Assembly (NCBI RefSeq): GCF_026013615.1 | Contig: NZ_JAPDPI010000012.1 | Span: 1-64,000 of the forward strand | Length of the DNA: 64,000 nt | Reading direction: 5' to 3' | Source: Plebeiibacterium marinum | GTDB lineage: Bacteria > Bacteroidota > Bacteroidia > Bacteroidales > Marinilabiliaceae | Shown: piece by piece, positions 31,301-42,000 of the stretch | How the letters are laid out: every line of letters starts with the position of its first letter | How positions within the stretch are numbered: the stretch's first letter is position 1 | Program-made: the position numbers and the translations under genes | The notes under the pieces: generated by a model | What the model saw: the letters and a program-made list of their open reading frames with translations, nothing else | Databases searched by the model: none | Told to the model about the DNA's origin: nothing

Positions 31301-33561
31301 ATGGATTCTCCAGAAAAATCTGTTCCATTGTATATAGTTAATGCTTGTTGGGCATCTACTTTTCCATTAGGAATAATAACTGTACCCCCACCATAAATTG
31401 CAATCCTATCTGTTTCTTCATTAAAATCAGCTCCGTTAATTTTAATATTACTTAAATATTCGGCAATAACTGTGGATGGTTTTACTGCATCTAAATAAAG
31501 CCATGAGTCAACAGATTCAAGGTTAATAGAACTTTCTAACAAGGGTTCTGTTGAAGTAAGATGCAACTCTGATGTACCGCTAACTGTAATGTTCATATAT
31601 TTAGCAGCTGTAATACTAACCTGATCATTGTTTATAGTAAGATCTACCATAACAGGATTCTCCTGAGTAACAAACCTGGCATAAAGAGTTGTATTTTCAG
31701 AAACAGAATTAGTAAAATCGAATGGTACAGAATAAGTATTATCGGTATACCAGCCAGCAAATACATAACCATCTTTTGTTGGTTCGTCAGGTTCAACAAT
31801 AGTGTATGACTCTCCATCTGCAAAGTACTGCTTGGCGATTGAACTACCTCCATCAGTATCAAACACTACGGATAGAGCATTTTCAGCTTCTGTAATATAA
31901 AAATCCCAGGCAACATTCCTGTCTGATCCATTGGTGGTTTGCCAAACCATATAATATGTACCATCAACATCGGCCGAGAAAAAGAAACTAAAGGCTGTGT
32001 TTGTACTCCACTTAGGTGCAATTAATGTTTGGGAATTTAGCATTGTCCCCGAAGCATCACTAGTAGAGTTAATCCCAAACATAGTAGTAACCGCCCCATT
32101 GATGTTTGAGTTAGTACATGAGAATTGATAAATACTGCCAGCTTTTAACTCAATGGGAAATGAAAATACATTATCGTTTGCAGGATGTGTAAATGCGCGC
32201 CCTACCCCAAGGTTATCCCTGTATCTATAAGCATAATTGTCATTATCATTAGAGGCATCTACCCAGGTAACAGAACTGCTACATGCCCAACCAAAGTCGC
32301 TGGGAACATCTGTAGTTGTGCCAATTCCATTTCCATCCCAACCAGTCATATAGTTGAACTTAAAAACTACAGTATATGTTTTTGTTGAACCATTGCCGGC
32401 AGTTACAATAACTGTACCCGAACCAGGAATTGCAGATGCCTGTGTAATATCTATCGTTGCAGCATCATTGGCGGTAGCAGAAACCGTTGGTATAGCAGAA
32501 TTTGGCGCAAGATCATAAACATAATCCTGAATATTAGCATCAAAACCATCAATATCAGAACTATTTACCAAAAGACTTAACAGACTAGCATCCTGATAGT
32601 TTGAAATAGCATCAGTTAAGGAGTCAAGAGCAATGGATACTTGCTCTACTGTAGCTGATACATCATCTACTACAGTTTGGGCGCTGGTAATTTCATCATT
32701 AAGATAAGACTGCCCCGTTGGGGTTCCGCCAGTAAGCAATCCTTCAGCCTCTGTAATTAGTGCAGATAATTCTCCTTTAATATCATTCCACCTGGCATAA
32801 ATAGTGGTACCGGTTGTTACTGATGCTGAGAAATCAAAGGCACTAGTCAATGCTTCATCCGAATACCAACCTTCAAAAATATATCCAGTTTTGATTGGTG
32901 TTGACGGTGTACTAACTGTATAAGATTCCCCCTCTAAAAAATACTGGCTCTCTACTTCACTGCCTCCATTGGTATTAAAAACAACCGGAATGGCATTTCC
33001 TAATTCTGTTATATTTAACAACCAAATCCCGGCATCGTTCCATGTTCCACTGTTTACATGAACATCCCAGAGAAAGTAACCACTCGTAAAGCCTTCTGGT
33101 ACAGCCAACCTCAAATCACTGAAGGTACTTACAACATTATTACCGGTAACTGTCAAAGATGTTTCCGAAACAGGATCAGATCCCAAAAGATCTTCTGCCA
33201 AACAAAAATTGAATGCTACGCTTCCCGTTGATCCGTTTCGCCTCCAGGCCTTACCTGCAAGACCATATACTTTGCCTTCGGTAACCGTTACAGGATAACC
33301 ATACTTTGTGTCTGCCAGGGTAATATACAACATTGGATCAGAACCATTATAAACAGGACTACCCAAATTGGTTCGATACCTGTTATCGGAACCATTCAGT
33401 GTTCCCCAGGTAACAGAAATGCTACCATCAACCCGCCAACCGGCATCATAAGGAGTGCCGGCTGTATCATCCCAGCCTTCTAGTATATTTTGCGCCTGGG
33501 TATTAATAATCCCAATACAAAACATAACAGACATAAAAATCATTGTAGAAAATCTCTTCAT
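28354..33561 (-). CDS. Large T9SS-exported multidomain protein with glycosyl-hydrolase core (GH128-like)
   Basis: A 1735-residue secreted protein. Domain order from sequence: signal peptide (1-24, ends NTQAQ); a carbohydrate-binding-like sandwich; an InlB B-repeat (about 193-256, GYIFEGWYSDEALTSAF); a cadherin-like fold (about 334-404); another sandwich; a second InlB B-repeat (about 564-627); a glycosyl-hydrolase catalytic-core domain of the PF11790/GH128 type (about 810-1095) with E893 in GYNEPSH as likely acid/base and E986 in WITEWN as likely nucleophile; three fibronectin III-like domains (about 1104-1377); a LamG domain (about 1380-1567); a BIG_2 domain (about 1577-1660); and a type IX secretion C-terminal signal ending WVRKVVQ. 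It is likely cell-surface anchored or released to attack polymer outside the cell. GH128 enzymes known so far cut beta-1,3-glucans, but the match here is by eye only. Confidence 0.8.
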   Translation of the reverse strand: MKRFSTMIFMSVMFCIGIINTQAQNILEGWDDTAGTPYDAGWRVDGSISVTWGTLNGSDNRYRTNLGSPVYNGSDPMLYITLADTKYGYPVTVTEGKVYGLAGKAWRRNGSTGSVAFNFCLAEDLLGSDPVSETSLTVTGNNVVSTFSDLRLAVPEGFTSGYFLWDVHVNSGTWNDAGIWLLNITELGNAIPVVFNTNGGSEVESQYFLEGESYTVSTPSTPIKTGYIFEGWYSDEALTSAFDFSASVTTGTTIYARWNDIKGELSALITEAEGLLTGGTPTGQSYLNDEITSAQTVVDDVSATVEQVSIALDSLTDAISNYQDASLLSLLVNSSDIDGFDANIQDYVYDLAPNSAIPTVSATANDAATIDITQASAIPGSGTVIVTAGNGSTKTYTVVFKFNYMTGWDGNGIGTTTDVPSDFGWACSSSVTWVDASNDNDNYAYRYRDNLGVGRAFTHPANDNVFSFPIELKAGSIYQFSCTNSNINGAVTTMFGINSTSDASGTMLNSQTLIAPKWSTNTAFSFFFSADVDGTYYMVWQTTNGSDRNVAWDFYITEAENALSVVFDTDGGSSIAKQYFADGESYTIVEPDEPTKDGYVFAGWYTDNTYSVPFDFTNSVSENTTLYARFVTQENPVMVDLTINNDQVSITAAKYMNITVSGTSELHLTSTEPLLESSINLESVDSWLYLDAVKPSTVIAEYLSNIKINGADFNEETDRIAIYGGGTVIIPNGKVDAQQALTIYNGTDFSGESMQFEINNYYRSAELGSFDNNVRSFKLKKGYSCTFANNENGTGFSRVYIASDSDLEVPVMPEGLDFVSFVRVLRWEWISKKGICGSLPGITNSSWFYDWGASASTGYSDYEYVPMRHNAGWASFDVINSRTNVSHVLGYNEPSHTDQANMTVEEAIRQWPELFKSGLRLGSPAPDAIRKQWLVDFLEMADSLNYRVDFVAGHMYWSGQTGQGLYNSITDVCTNLYGGRPMWITEWNNGANWTSETWPTASGPQRDADMNIIYDEDGNTTEVTRPLSPENAAKQLAWIQDALDGLDRCEYLERHAFYNWVQDARAVALGGKLTPAGEYFADYKSKVGFSKTKEYIHTWHIAPPLPSYTLSDDYSSCILKWYDHNGETGTSYIIERKLEGESDFTTLATLVPGDDYTYGSNVTYSDPITNSAEYRVKAVSYKDTESIYSRIVTLTLDPEVTAPIDLSGTVVSSSIIDLSWSAVDGARSYNLKRSATVDGTYETIGSYLTGLTYRDSELAEGTTYYYKISSVNNLGETEDSEPVTVTTNTIVVPTAISGVFASSGDSQIALTWDFQYDVLYRIYRSDSEDGNFVMIADNIDATRYADKELTNGQIYFYKVAAFNTAGEFVDPVVYQITPKYGQYAYFNFDETSGTYYDSWGGYNGTPNATASVTGVKNNAVDFVADDKSYVQLASGLTSDLDDFTISFWGNLTTKGSRIFDFGNSTSTFMMLSTGLRYKITCAAGTYDVTASGYSIPTGEWVNLALSQQGTTFKMYMNGELILEDNNATVYPSDMGENLYNYLVKSRWSSDSYTTCMFDEFRIYNRALNDDEINAVMDESVYSLTLSPNSLELLVDESYQLSSTFFPDNANTADLVWKTTDASVAGVVDGMVTASGQGSATISLETADGSVVASCLVNVSVYTGISKQESKVVLTLKDNILTVDSPNQEVVEVYSVTGELILKDDKQAGIYKTSVPKSSRLLIVKGSLGWVRKVVQ

Positions 33562-33672
33562 GCGTACATAAATTTAAATAGTTAATAACTTGTTGAGGGG
33601 CAATATTCCTTAATAAAAATGTATACCTATATAAGTTTGCCTATTGCCGCCTTCAACTTCTGTTTTCTTAAA

Positions 33673-35529
33673 TTATTTCAATAAAGCTTTAAGGGTTTGG
33701 CAACTCACTGCAGCGTTGTAGATGTAGATACTATTAAGCGGCTTACCCACTTCTATTGCCTTGAGTTTAAAACTATCTATAGTTATGGATTGACTTAGTA
33801 ATCCGTTTATATAAATATTTAGTATTCCGTTTTTGCTTGTTAATGATAATTGTACCTTCGAATATTTTACAGGTTCACGCCATTTCCCACCAGTACCTTT
33901 ATCATATTCTTTCCAGGAATCGGAATTTCCTAAAATATTATTGCTCTGATATTTTTGTCCGCCAACCATTAAATATGGTTTCAAAGTTTCTCCATTAAGT
34001 TGATATTCAATATCTCCTGCCTTAATAAGTAAACCTTTATAATTATCCGGCTCCAAAGCAATATCTGCAACTACTGAAAACTCAGTTAATGTTCCAGGAA
34101 TTTTTATCTTTTTTACATTCTCTTCTTGTTTATATTCCTTTTTATGAACCAGTCCTTTTGTTGTATCAACACTTTTGCTATATAAATCATAATCAGATTT
34201 AATAGAAGTACAATACCCTAACGGACGCTTTTTACTCACAATCCAATCATAATAATTTCCATACATCCATACCATACTTAAAGGGCTATCTCCCCTATTG
34301 GGAATAATGTAAGGACGTACATTATTTAGTTTTGAATCTCTGGTTAACGTATCTGTTTTTATAATTTCTTTATTCTCTCCAAGTATATATCTTACTATTT
34401 CATATACCTTTCCATTCTTACCTTCTACAGGAACTGAGCAATAAATTTCATTGGTATTCTGATCGTCAATGGCCATTCCCCCGCTATAACACTTTTCAAT
34501 ATGGGGTGTTTGATGAAAATGTCCTCCTGCATTGGATAAGAAAACCTTTTTCCATTGATTCCCATCCCAGTAAGCATAATAATAATCGTGAGAAGTTTTA
34601 TCTCCATTGATAGTTACCATGGCAATAACAGGCTTTTGTTCCTTATCTAATACAACTTGCCACAACCAGTCACGTAATTGGCTTGCATCAACAACAGCAT
34701 CCGGGTAAGATTTTTGATAATCGACAGTAGCCGCTATATGATGCAAGTCCTCCCCTATTTTTGACAAAACATTTTCTTTAATATCCTTTAATTCGAATGT
34801 GTTTATATCGATATAATTCAGGTATATATAATTAGGCATTGTAGGATCAGGGTGCCCTGTTGTATAGGCCATATAGATTTTATCTTTCCCATTACTGGTA
34901 TATTTGGCATAGGGCCTGGAAGCTGTAGACTGCACAATTTGTTTGGGTCCCCATACAGTTTTCACTGCTCCTTTTTCATCAGGTAATGTAATTTTTGCAA
35001 TTGTTGGATGCCAGCTAACGCCTCTCCATAATAAGTAAAAATGGTCAGGGTCATCCGATAAAATAAAAGGAGAAGGATATGTAGTATTTTTTTGTGTATG
35101 TATCTTATATTCTGTTCCTAATGTGGTAATATCTCCTTTTTTCTCCGAAACCCTGTAGTAAAAACATCTTTCATCAGTATGGCGCGAATAAAAGACCATT
35201 ACCCGTTCATCCGGAAGTACCAGAAATGTAGGATTATTATGGTCATCCGGCTGGAACCACGACCGAATTAAAACCTCTTCCGTTTCACCTGTTATAAAGT
35301 CGTGCTGGGTAGCTTTAATATTTCCATGAATATCGATATAACCAATATAACTTTTGTTAATTGAACCATTTTCATTTTTATAATGTATGGCGCGTGGATC
35401 TGCAAACCAACACCATGCGCCTTCTTTTGCAACTTCATATTCTCCTTTTATTTTGTCCTTGGCCATTATTGGCTGAGCAATTGAAAACAAAACAATTACA
35501 ACATGAATGATTAAAATATATTTCTTCAT
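33673..35529 (-). CDS. BNR_4-type beta-propeller protein with C-terminal LamG-like domain (candidate polysaccharide lyase)
   Basis: A 618-residue exported protein with signal peptide (MKKYILIIHVVIVLFSIAQ, ending PIMA). Residues about 30-455 read as a BNR_4 propeller (GAWCWFADPRAIHY, WFQPDDHNNPTFLVLPD, SRHTD, HFHQTPHIEKCYSGG), and about 460-618 as a concanavalin-like module (SVVADIALEPDNYKGLLIKAGDIEYQ). Propellers of this family include ulvan lyases (PL24/PL25) and proteins of unknown activity. The next gene upstream encodes a hydrolase for unsaturated uronates, the products of lyases, and no classical lyase is recognisable in the locus. So a lyase role is plausible but not proven; conserved His and Tyr residues are present. 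Confidence 0.72.
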   Translation of the reverse strand: MKKYILIIHVVIVLFSIAQPIMAKDKIKGEYEVAKEGAWCWFADPRAIHYKNENGSINKSYIGYIDIHGNIKATQHDFITGETEEVLIRSWFQPDDHNNPTFLVLPDERVMVFYSRHTDERCFYYRVSEKKGDITTLGTEYKIHTQKNTTYPSPFILSDDPDHFYLLWRGVSWHPTIAKITLPDEKGAVKTVWGPKQIVQSTASRPYAKYTSNGKDKIYMAYTTGHPDPTMPNYIYLNYIDINTFELKDIKENVLSKIGEDLHHIAATVDYQKSYPDAVVDASQLRDWLWQVVLDKEQKPVIAMVTINGDKTSHDYYYAYWDGNQWKKVFLSNAGGHFHQTPHIEKCYSGGMAIDDQNTNEIYCSVPVEGKNGKVYEIVRYILGENKEIIKTDTLTRDSKLNNVRPYIIPNRGDSPLSMVWMYGNYYDWIVSKKRPLGYCTSIKSDYDLYSKSVDTTKGLVHKKEYKQEENVKKIKIPGTLTEFSVVADIALEPDNYKGLLIKAGDIEYQLNGETLKPYLMVGGQKYQSNNILGNSDSWKEYDKGTGGKWREPVKYSKVQLSLTSKNGILNIYINGLLSQSITIDSFKLKAIEVGKPLNSIYIYNAAVSCQTLKALLK

Positions 35530-35734
35530 TATTATGTATTTTCTCTAGTAAAAGGGGACTTAAAATAAATGTAATTCTTTTGCGATGAGATATACACGCT
35601 ATGCGCCACATCTGCACCTGAAAAAAAATAATAAAATCCCATTGTTTCAGAACGCATAACCAGCATAAAATGCCCCAACAGCTTATGAGATCTTTGAAAT
35701 ACTCCTACAAGCTAACGCAATATGTGCAATAGCA

Positions 35735-36886
35735 TTAATTTAGCTTATCAATAAACTTATACATTTCTGCAGCTGCAATTAAAAAGGCCCCCACTCCAAA
35801 ATTTGCAGTTGAGTTCTCATCAACCTGCTGACCCGGTATTGCACGTTCTCCGATTGGCTGAACATAACCTAATCGACCATCTTGTTGCAATGCAACATTG
35901 GTTAGATATTTCCAGGATTTTTCAATCACACCTGAATATTCGTCTTTATTTAAAAGACCATTATTTATCCCCCACAAATAACCATACGTAAAAAATGCAG
36001 TTCCACTTGTTTCTGGTCCCGGGGCATGCTCTGGGTCTAACAGGCTTCTGGTCCAATAACCATCAGGTTGCTGAGCTCCTTTTAAGGCGACGGCCATTTT
36101 CTGATATATTTCAATAAATTCTATCTTATGTGCATAAGTCTCTGGCATATCCTGAATAATCTTGGCCAAACCGGCAAATACCCATCCATCTCCCCTGGCC
36201 CAAAAATCTTTTTTCCCATTTACCGATTTATGCTTTGGGTAAGTATATTTGGCATCCCTGAAAAACAATCCCGTTTCTTCATCATACATAATTGATTGGG
36301 CATACTTAAAATATTCATATAATTTCTCCAGGTATAGTTCATTTTCTGTAACATGATACATTTTTACCATAACCGGCATTACCATATACAAACCATCGGC
36401 CCACCACCAATAATCATTTCTAGCTGTACCCATCTGGTATTCCATAACCTCTCTGGCACGGGCTATCATTGAAGAATCTTTTTCTGCAGAAAGGTTAAAC
36501 AAATCAACATAGGTTTGGAAACAGATTTGCCAGTCGCCAAATAAAACATATTCGGGAGATTCGCCATAACCGGATTTCCATAATTCTTTATTATCAGATG
36601 TTGCGCCTTTCCAATTGTTGTGCTGAGCCCACGCAAGTGAATACTCTTTATATTTTTCAAGCCCGGTAACTTCATAGGCAGCTATATTACCGGTATGATA
36701 AGCTGCATGATCCCAAAAAGCACGCTTTTTACTCGTATTGTGTGTTTGCCAATAATCATTTACTTTTATGATAACATCTTTAATATCCTGCTTTGTAAAA
36801 TTATTACAAATTGAATTGTTCTTTTCCCTTTGGGTACATGATAACAATAAGACAGAAACCACTACTAATATCCACTCTTTCATCAC
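35735..36886 (-). CDS. Unsaturated uronyl hydrolase, GH88/GH105 family, lipoprotein (PUL2)
   Basis: Hydrates and cleaves the unsaturated uronic acid at the non-reducing end of lyase products. 383 residues with lipobox LLSC (Cys17), so membrane-anchored in the periplasm. The alpha6/alpha6 barrel signatures are clear: the RAFWDHAAYHTGN opening, D164 in WWWADGLYM and D233 in WARGDGWVF (the two acidic catalytic positions), then GYWTRSLLDPEHAPGPETSGTAFFTYG. Its presence implies that a polysaccharide lyase supplies its substrate, so PUL2 targets a uronic-acid polymer such as ulvan, pectin or a related algal or plant glycan. A terminator separates it from susCD upstream. Confidence 0.9.
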   Translation of the reverse strand: MMKEWILVVVSVLLLSCTQREKNNSICNNFTKQDIKDVIIKVNDYWQTHNTSKKRAFWDHAAYHTGNIAAYEVTGLEKYKEYSLAWAQHNNWKGATSDNKELWKSGYGESPEYVLFGDWQICFQTYVDLFNLSAEKDSSMIARAREVMEYQMGTARNDYWWWADGLYMVMPVMVKMYHVTENELYLEKLYEYFKYAQSIMYDEETGLFFRDAKYTYPKHKSVNGKKDFWARGDGWVFAGLAKIIQDMPETYAHKIEFIEIYQKMAVALKGAQQPDGYWTRSLLDPEHAPGPETSGTAFFTYGYLWGINNGLLNKDEYSGVIEKSWKYLTNVALQQDGRLGYVQPIGERAIPGQQVDENSTANFGVGAFLIAAAEMYKFIDKLN

Positions 36887-37012
36887 TATATTATTTTATT
36901 CAACAGCCAGGTACCAATCTGTTTGTACAGATCAGAAACTCACTACAATTGTTATTTTCAGGGGATGATACAATCCATATCCTGGCTCGTATTACCTAAA
37001 TATTATTTGTTG

Positions 37013-37066
37013 TAAAAAAGGTGGTTCCAAAACAAAAAAATCAAACGTGCCCAAATGGAACCACCT
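37013..37066 (-). terminator. Intrinsic terminator after PUL2 susD (minus strand)
   Basis: A perfect 11-bp stem AGGTGGTTCCA (37019-37029) with 37056-37066. On the minus strand the stem is followed by a run of T. It lies just after the susD stop and before the GH105 gene, so the downstream enzymes depend on read-through or their own promoters. Confidence 0.82.
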
Positions 37067-37101
37067 CTTCTTAATCAACTATAAAAAGTCATAAAATTCT
37101 A

Positions 37102-39081
37102 TTATTCAACTTTACTCTCGTCAGCTACTGCATCCTCCCAGTTCTGCCATACCGTAACATCCGCATCATATCCATCATACCCGAAATTTTGAGAAAGGAT
37201 ATCCTTTGAGTTTTGTGTAATTGAACTATTGGGGACAGGCCAGTATAAGTTCTTTTTATTTATTTTATAAGTATAAATACCCCCTGAGTTATTACTGTTA
37301 ATTGTGATGCCATCATTACCTAGCTGATAAAAATCATTATAATGAATAACACGTTGATACCAGTAACTTCCTCCTACCTGGTCAGTACCTTCTTGCATAT
37401 CATAGGTATTGATATCATAAGTGTTACCCCATTCATCAGGCTGACCACTTAGTGCTAAACAAAGCGATACACGGCTCAATTCAACATGTCTGAATTCCTC
37501 AAGGTATAACTCCCTTGCTCTTTCATCCATTATATCACCAATAGTAAAAGAAGCATCTTCAGGGTATAAGTAACTACACTTAGCCCTTTTTCGAACCTCG
37601 TTAACATCTTTGGCTGCTAAGGCCGCATTACCTAAATAATAATTTGCTTCAGCCCGCAGCAAATAGGTCTCTGCCAAACGATAAATATACCAATGCGCAA
37701 CACTTCCTAAACTGGCACCTGCAAAGTTTGTTGAATTTAACTTACTTTCTGCAACTTCATCCTTTAAATATATTTTATATAACGGGAAGTCAAAGTAAGC
37801 GCGGATAGTGTCCGGACAACTGGCTGGAACATCAGCAAATGATTGTCCGTAGTAATTTGATGAAGGATTGTTATATTTAAGAGAATCCATAGGAAACCAG
37901 TTTCCTACAGTACTGTTGTGCCTCAAATCACCATCATCAACAGAACCATCCAAATGCCAAACCGATGTGGTTGCAAAATAACTTGGCCTAACATCAGCAA
38001 TACCCCTGCCAATAGCTCTCAAAAAGTCAAGCTCCTCATTATAGGACCCATGTGTCCTTGAATAATTTTTTACGGCAGATACCCCGTCAGGATCCTTTAA
38101 CTTACTATCGTTCCAAAATGGGCCATACCTACGCATGGTACTGAAACCTGAAAACGAATCTCCACTACCCATATTAACAGCTCCCAAAAGTACTTCCTTA
38201 TTGGCCTTTATCAACTTATTTTCAGGTCTGTGCAAATCCCAGATAACATTTCGTGTAATATTCCATGTTTGTGGCTCACCACTGTTGATAAAGCTGCCAA
38301 AACCATCTTGCATTAAAGCAAAACCTGATTGATCAATCAAAATATCTGCCTGCTCCTTAGCTTTTTGAAACTGTCCTGTAGCAAGGTAACATTTAATCAA
38401 TAGTTGACGACATGCACCTTTGTTAACCATTCCATATGTATCCATATCTGCCTGCTCCGGAACCCACTCTACAGCAAACTCCATATCCTTTGTTATCATT
38501 TCAAGAATAGCTTCTTTAGAAGTGGATTTAAAGTTAATCTTAGGCACCTCAATCAGTTTAGTTAACAATGGAACATCATTAAACTGAAATGCCAGCATAA
38601 GATAACGGAAGGAACGGTGAAAATAGGCTCTTCCAAGATAGGCATTCCGGGTTGCCTCATCCAACCCTTCTACCAAGTCAATATAACTACATACTGTATT
38701 AGCATATTTAATTCCGGCATATCCTTCGCTCCAAAACCAACCAACAGATTCCTTTAATTGTGTTGGCGTTAAACGCTCATCCACATTGGTAAACATATTT
38801 TTATCATCCGTTTTTCCTCTTACTCCCATATCTGAAAACAACAACTCCGTTTTTAAAGGATCACCTGTAACATAGTAATCGCGGATGTGCTTATCTGATG
38901 TTGTTAACGCTGCTTTTAAACCTGATTCTGTTGTATAGGTAGCAGCCGGTTCATAAAATGATAATGGATCCTGATCCAGAAAGCTATCAGAGCAGCCTGT
39001 AGCGATAATTGAGCCTAATGCAACCGTTGCGCAAGTTTTTAATGACAATCTTGCTAACTTAAAATTATATATCTTCTTCAT
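37102..39081 (-). CDS. SusD/RagB-like surface glycan-binding lipoprotein (PUL2)
   Basis: 659 residues with lipobox ATGC (Cys30) followed by SDSFLDQDPLSFY, the usual SusD start. Family helices include GRAYFHRSFRYLMLAFQFNDVPLLTKL, AETYLLRAEANYYLGN, VNEVRKRAKCSY and DERARELYLEEFRHVELSR, and the late WPVPNSSI and QNFGYDGYD elements mark the C-terminus. It is longer than the average SusD, mostly from loops between residues 260 and 480. It sits 13 bp downstream of the susC partner and binds the PUL2 glycan at the cell surface. Confidence 0.95.
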   Translation of the reverse strand: MKKIYNFKLARLSLKTCATVALGSIIATGCSDSFLDQDPLSFYEPAATYTTESGLKAALTTSDKHIRDYYVTGDPLKTELLFSDMGVRGKTDDKNMFTNVDERLTPTQLKESVGWFWSEGYAGIKYANTVCSYIDLVEGLDEATRNAYLGRAYFHRSFRYLMLAFQFNDVPLLTKLIEVPKINFKSTSKEAILEMITKDMEFAVEWVPEQADMDTYGMVNKGACRQLLIKCYLATGQFQKAKEQADILIDQSGFALMQDGFGSFINSGEPQTWNITRNVIWDLHRPENKLIKANKEVLLGAVNMGSGDSFSGFSTMRRYGPFWNDSKLKDPDGVSAVKNYSRTHGSYNEELDFLRAIGRGIADVRPSYFATTSVWHLDGSVDDGDLRHNSTVGNWFPMDSLKYNNPSSNYYGQSFADVPASCPDTIRAYFDFPLYKIYLKDEVAESKLNSTNFAGASLGSVAHWYIYRLAETYLLRAEANYYLGNAALAAKDVNEVRKRAKCSYLYPEDASFTIGDIMDERARELYLEEFRHVELSRVSLCLALSGQPDEWGNTYDINTYDMQEGTDQVGGSYWYQRVIHYNDFYQLGNDGITINSNNSGGIYTYKINKKNLYWPVPNSSITQNSKDILSQNFGYDGYDADVTVWQNWEDAVADESKVE

Positions 39082-39094
39082 TTTAATTTTCTGT

Positions 39095-42000
39095 TTAAAA
39101 AGTTAAGTCTAAACCAAGCGTATAAACACGGGTCATAAGCCCTTTAGTTTCCACATCACCATACTCATATTTATCCTTTTCCCAACTTCCTACGTTACGA
39201 ATTGTACCAAATACTTTCATGGATTTTACATTCCATCGCGACAATAAGGACTTTGGCAACCTATATCCTAATGAAATGCTCTCTAGTCGTATAAAAGTAC
39301 GGTTCCTCAACATCCCGGGGCTTTCTGCACCTGTAGGCCCCTTGGCTCCAAGACGTGCATATTTATTGGTAAGATTACCTGGCGTCCAATATTCTTTTTT
39401 AGACCTGTTTGCTCCATAGGTTAACAGGTTACTTCCGTTGTCAGCATTCAGATAATTATAGTCCAAATATTTTGATCCCATGTATGAATACATATTAAAT
39501 GAAAAGTCAATATTCTTTTTAAATGTAAAGCTGTTTCTCATGGACCAATTAATTGGTGAAGTTGTAGTTCCTAAAAACTCTTTATCCTTATCGTTATATA
39601 CAGGCGTAATGGTACCATCATCATTTACAACATCATCTTTTGTATAATTATTGGCAACCTTAGGATCTCCTGGCAACTGTCCATGTCTTTTAGCTTCTTC
39701 AAGTTCATCCGCTTGCCAAATTCCGGTTACACGGTAACTCCATATGGTATTAATATCCTTACCAATAAACCATTTTCCATACTCATCTCTTTCCTGTGTT
39801 CCGATAACATTTCCATCATCATCAAGCACATCTTCATACTCATAATACAGGTGTTTGATTTTGTTTTTATTGTATGAAAAGTTAAAAGTAGTATTCCATT
39901 CCAGCTTATCGGTTTTGATGTTTTGCGAGTTAATAGTAAACTCGAAACCTTTATTTTGTACTTCACCCAGGTTTGTAGCTATTGATCCAAAACCTGTGAA
40001 TCCCGGCAATTGCTTCGCCAAAATCATATCTTTAGTAACAATGTTATAAACATCAACATTACCACTTAAACGATTATCAAGAAAACCAAAATCCAACCCT
40101 ACATTTAAAGCCTCACTCTTTTCCCACTCTAAGTTCGGACTACCTAACCTATCCACAAGAAGATATTGTCCTTCGGTAAGATTCCCTGATGAATTCAGGT
40201 ATCCATATAGTTTTACGCCATTTCTTAAGTTAGATAGTGATATATATGGGTTAGATAAAGCCCTGTTTCCATTTTTCCCCCAGGAAACCCTCAACTTACC
40301 AACCGTCATTGCTTTCCAGTTAAAGAACTTTTCATTTTTAAATGACCACCCCAAAGCCAACGATGGGAATGTGGCATATGGATTATTACGTCCAAATGCT
40401 GAATATCCATCCCTACGTACTGATGCCGTTAACATATATCGGTTATCGTATGAATAAAAAAGCCTTCCTAGCAAACCATTTGCAGTATGATGGGTATCGG
40501 TTGATGAAAAGGAGCTTTCCTCTTTACCTGCATTCGCTGTATTATGAAAACCCAGGGCATCCGAAGGCTGTATATTGTTGGCATCAATATTATCTGCCCA
40601 ACTACGAAATTCTTCTGCCTCCTGCACCAAGGTAACATTTACATGATGTACCCCGTCAAACTCATAATCCCAATTGATGGTATTATTTAAGGACCAATCA
40701 AACCTTTTGCTTTGTCCCCTGTCAACACCAGTATTTACAGATTCCCAATCAGGATGTTCTGTAGAATGGAACTGACGGTTGTAATAAAACTGGTAACGCG
40801 GAGAAGCATTAAAAGTATAAGTTATATTAAAGGGCAACGATATTTTTGTAGAAAAAATACTATTAAAAATAGTGTACCCCTTTTCAAAATCAATATACTT
40901 TCTGTCAAAATCATAATTATACCCTTTAAAATAAGGGGCTCCATCCCCCATTGGGTGCACAGCCAGGTTTCCATCACTATCCCTGTAATTAGCATATGGA
41001 CTATTATTCAGGATTGAACCTACATCTATCGACAAGTCCTCATCTGATCGATCCTGAAAGTTGATATTACTACTAATTTCCAGCCAATTAGTTACTTTAC
41101 CTGATAATTTTAAATTAGCCCGGATTGCGCTGTATTCATCCCCCCGAACAACACCTTCGTTATTTAAATAACCAACTGACATATAGTAATTCATCTTATC
41201 ATTGGCACCAGAAATACTGGCATTATAATCTTGATTTACCCCAGTTTGAAATGCATAATCATACCAATCAAATGTTTTGCCTGCCAGATAATTTTCAAGA
41301 ACCACATCATCAAGATCCAAACGCCTTGCATATAAGCTCAAATCCGATTCCCCTTCAATAGCTGTTAAAGCACCATTATTACGCCAGTCTTCAAGGCTAA
41401 CCCCTTCGGGCAATCTATCCGGCCTGTCATAATACCCTAACGGAGCAACCGGATTACCTTTACTATCTACTGCCTGATATGCCTCATATCCACCTGTTGT
41501 AGCATTAAGACCATATGAGGAAGTCCTGTACCAATCTTCGCGATAGTCCATATACCCTTCTGGTCCCCATACATCGCGATAATCAGCCTTAGTAACAAAA
41601 CCAATATTAGTTCTAAAGCTCACTACCGGCTTACCCACTTTACCCTTTTTGGTTGTGATTATAATTACACCGTTGGCAGCTTTTGCTCCATATACCGCTG
41701 CTGCAGAGGCATCTTTTAGCACATCTATCTGCCCGATATCATCAGGGTTAATTTCTGAAAGTTCCCCGTAAAAAGGCATCCCATCCAATATTAACAAGGG
41801 ATCAGATAATGATGTTCCGGAAACAGATCTCGCCCCACGTATTTGCATAGAACCACCACCTTTTGCAGAAGTGCTTATTCCTACTTTTAATCCGGGAACA
41901 CCCCTTAAAAGATCCTGAACTGTATTTGGTGCTTCGGCAGCTACATTATCGGGCTTAATTTGAATAACAGATCCAGTCAGATCCTTTTTTTTCATGGTTC

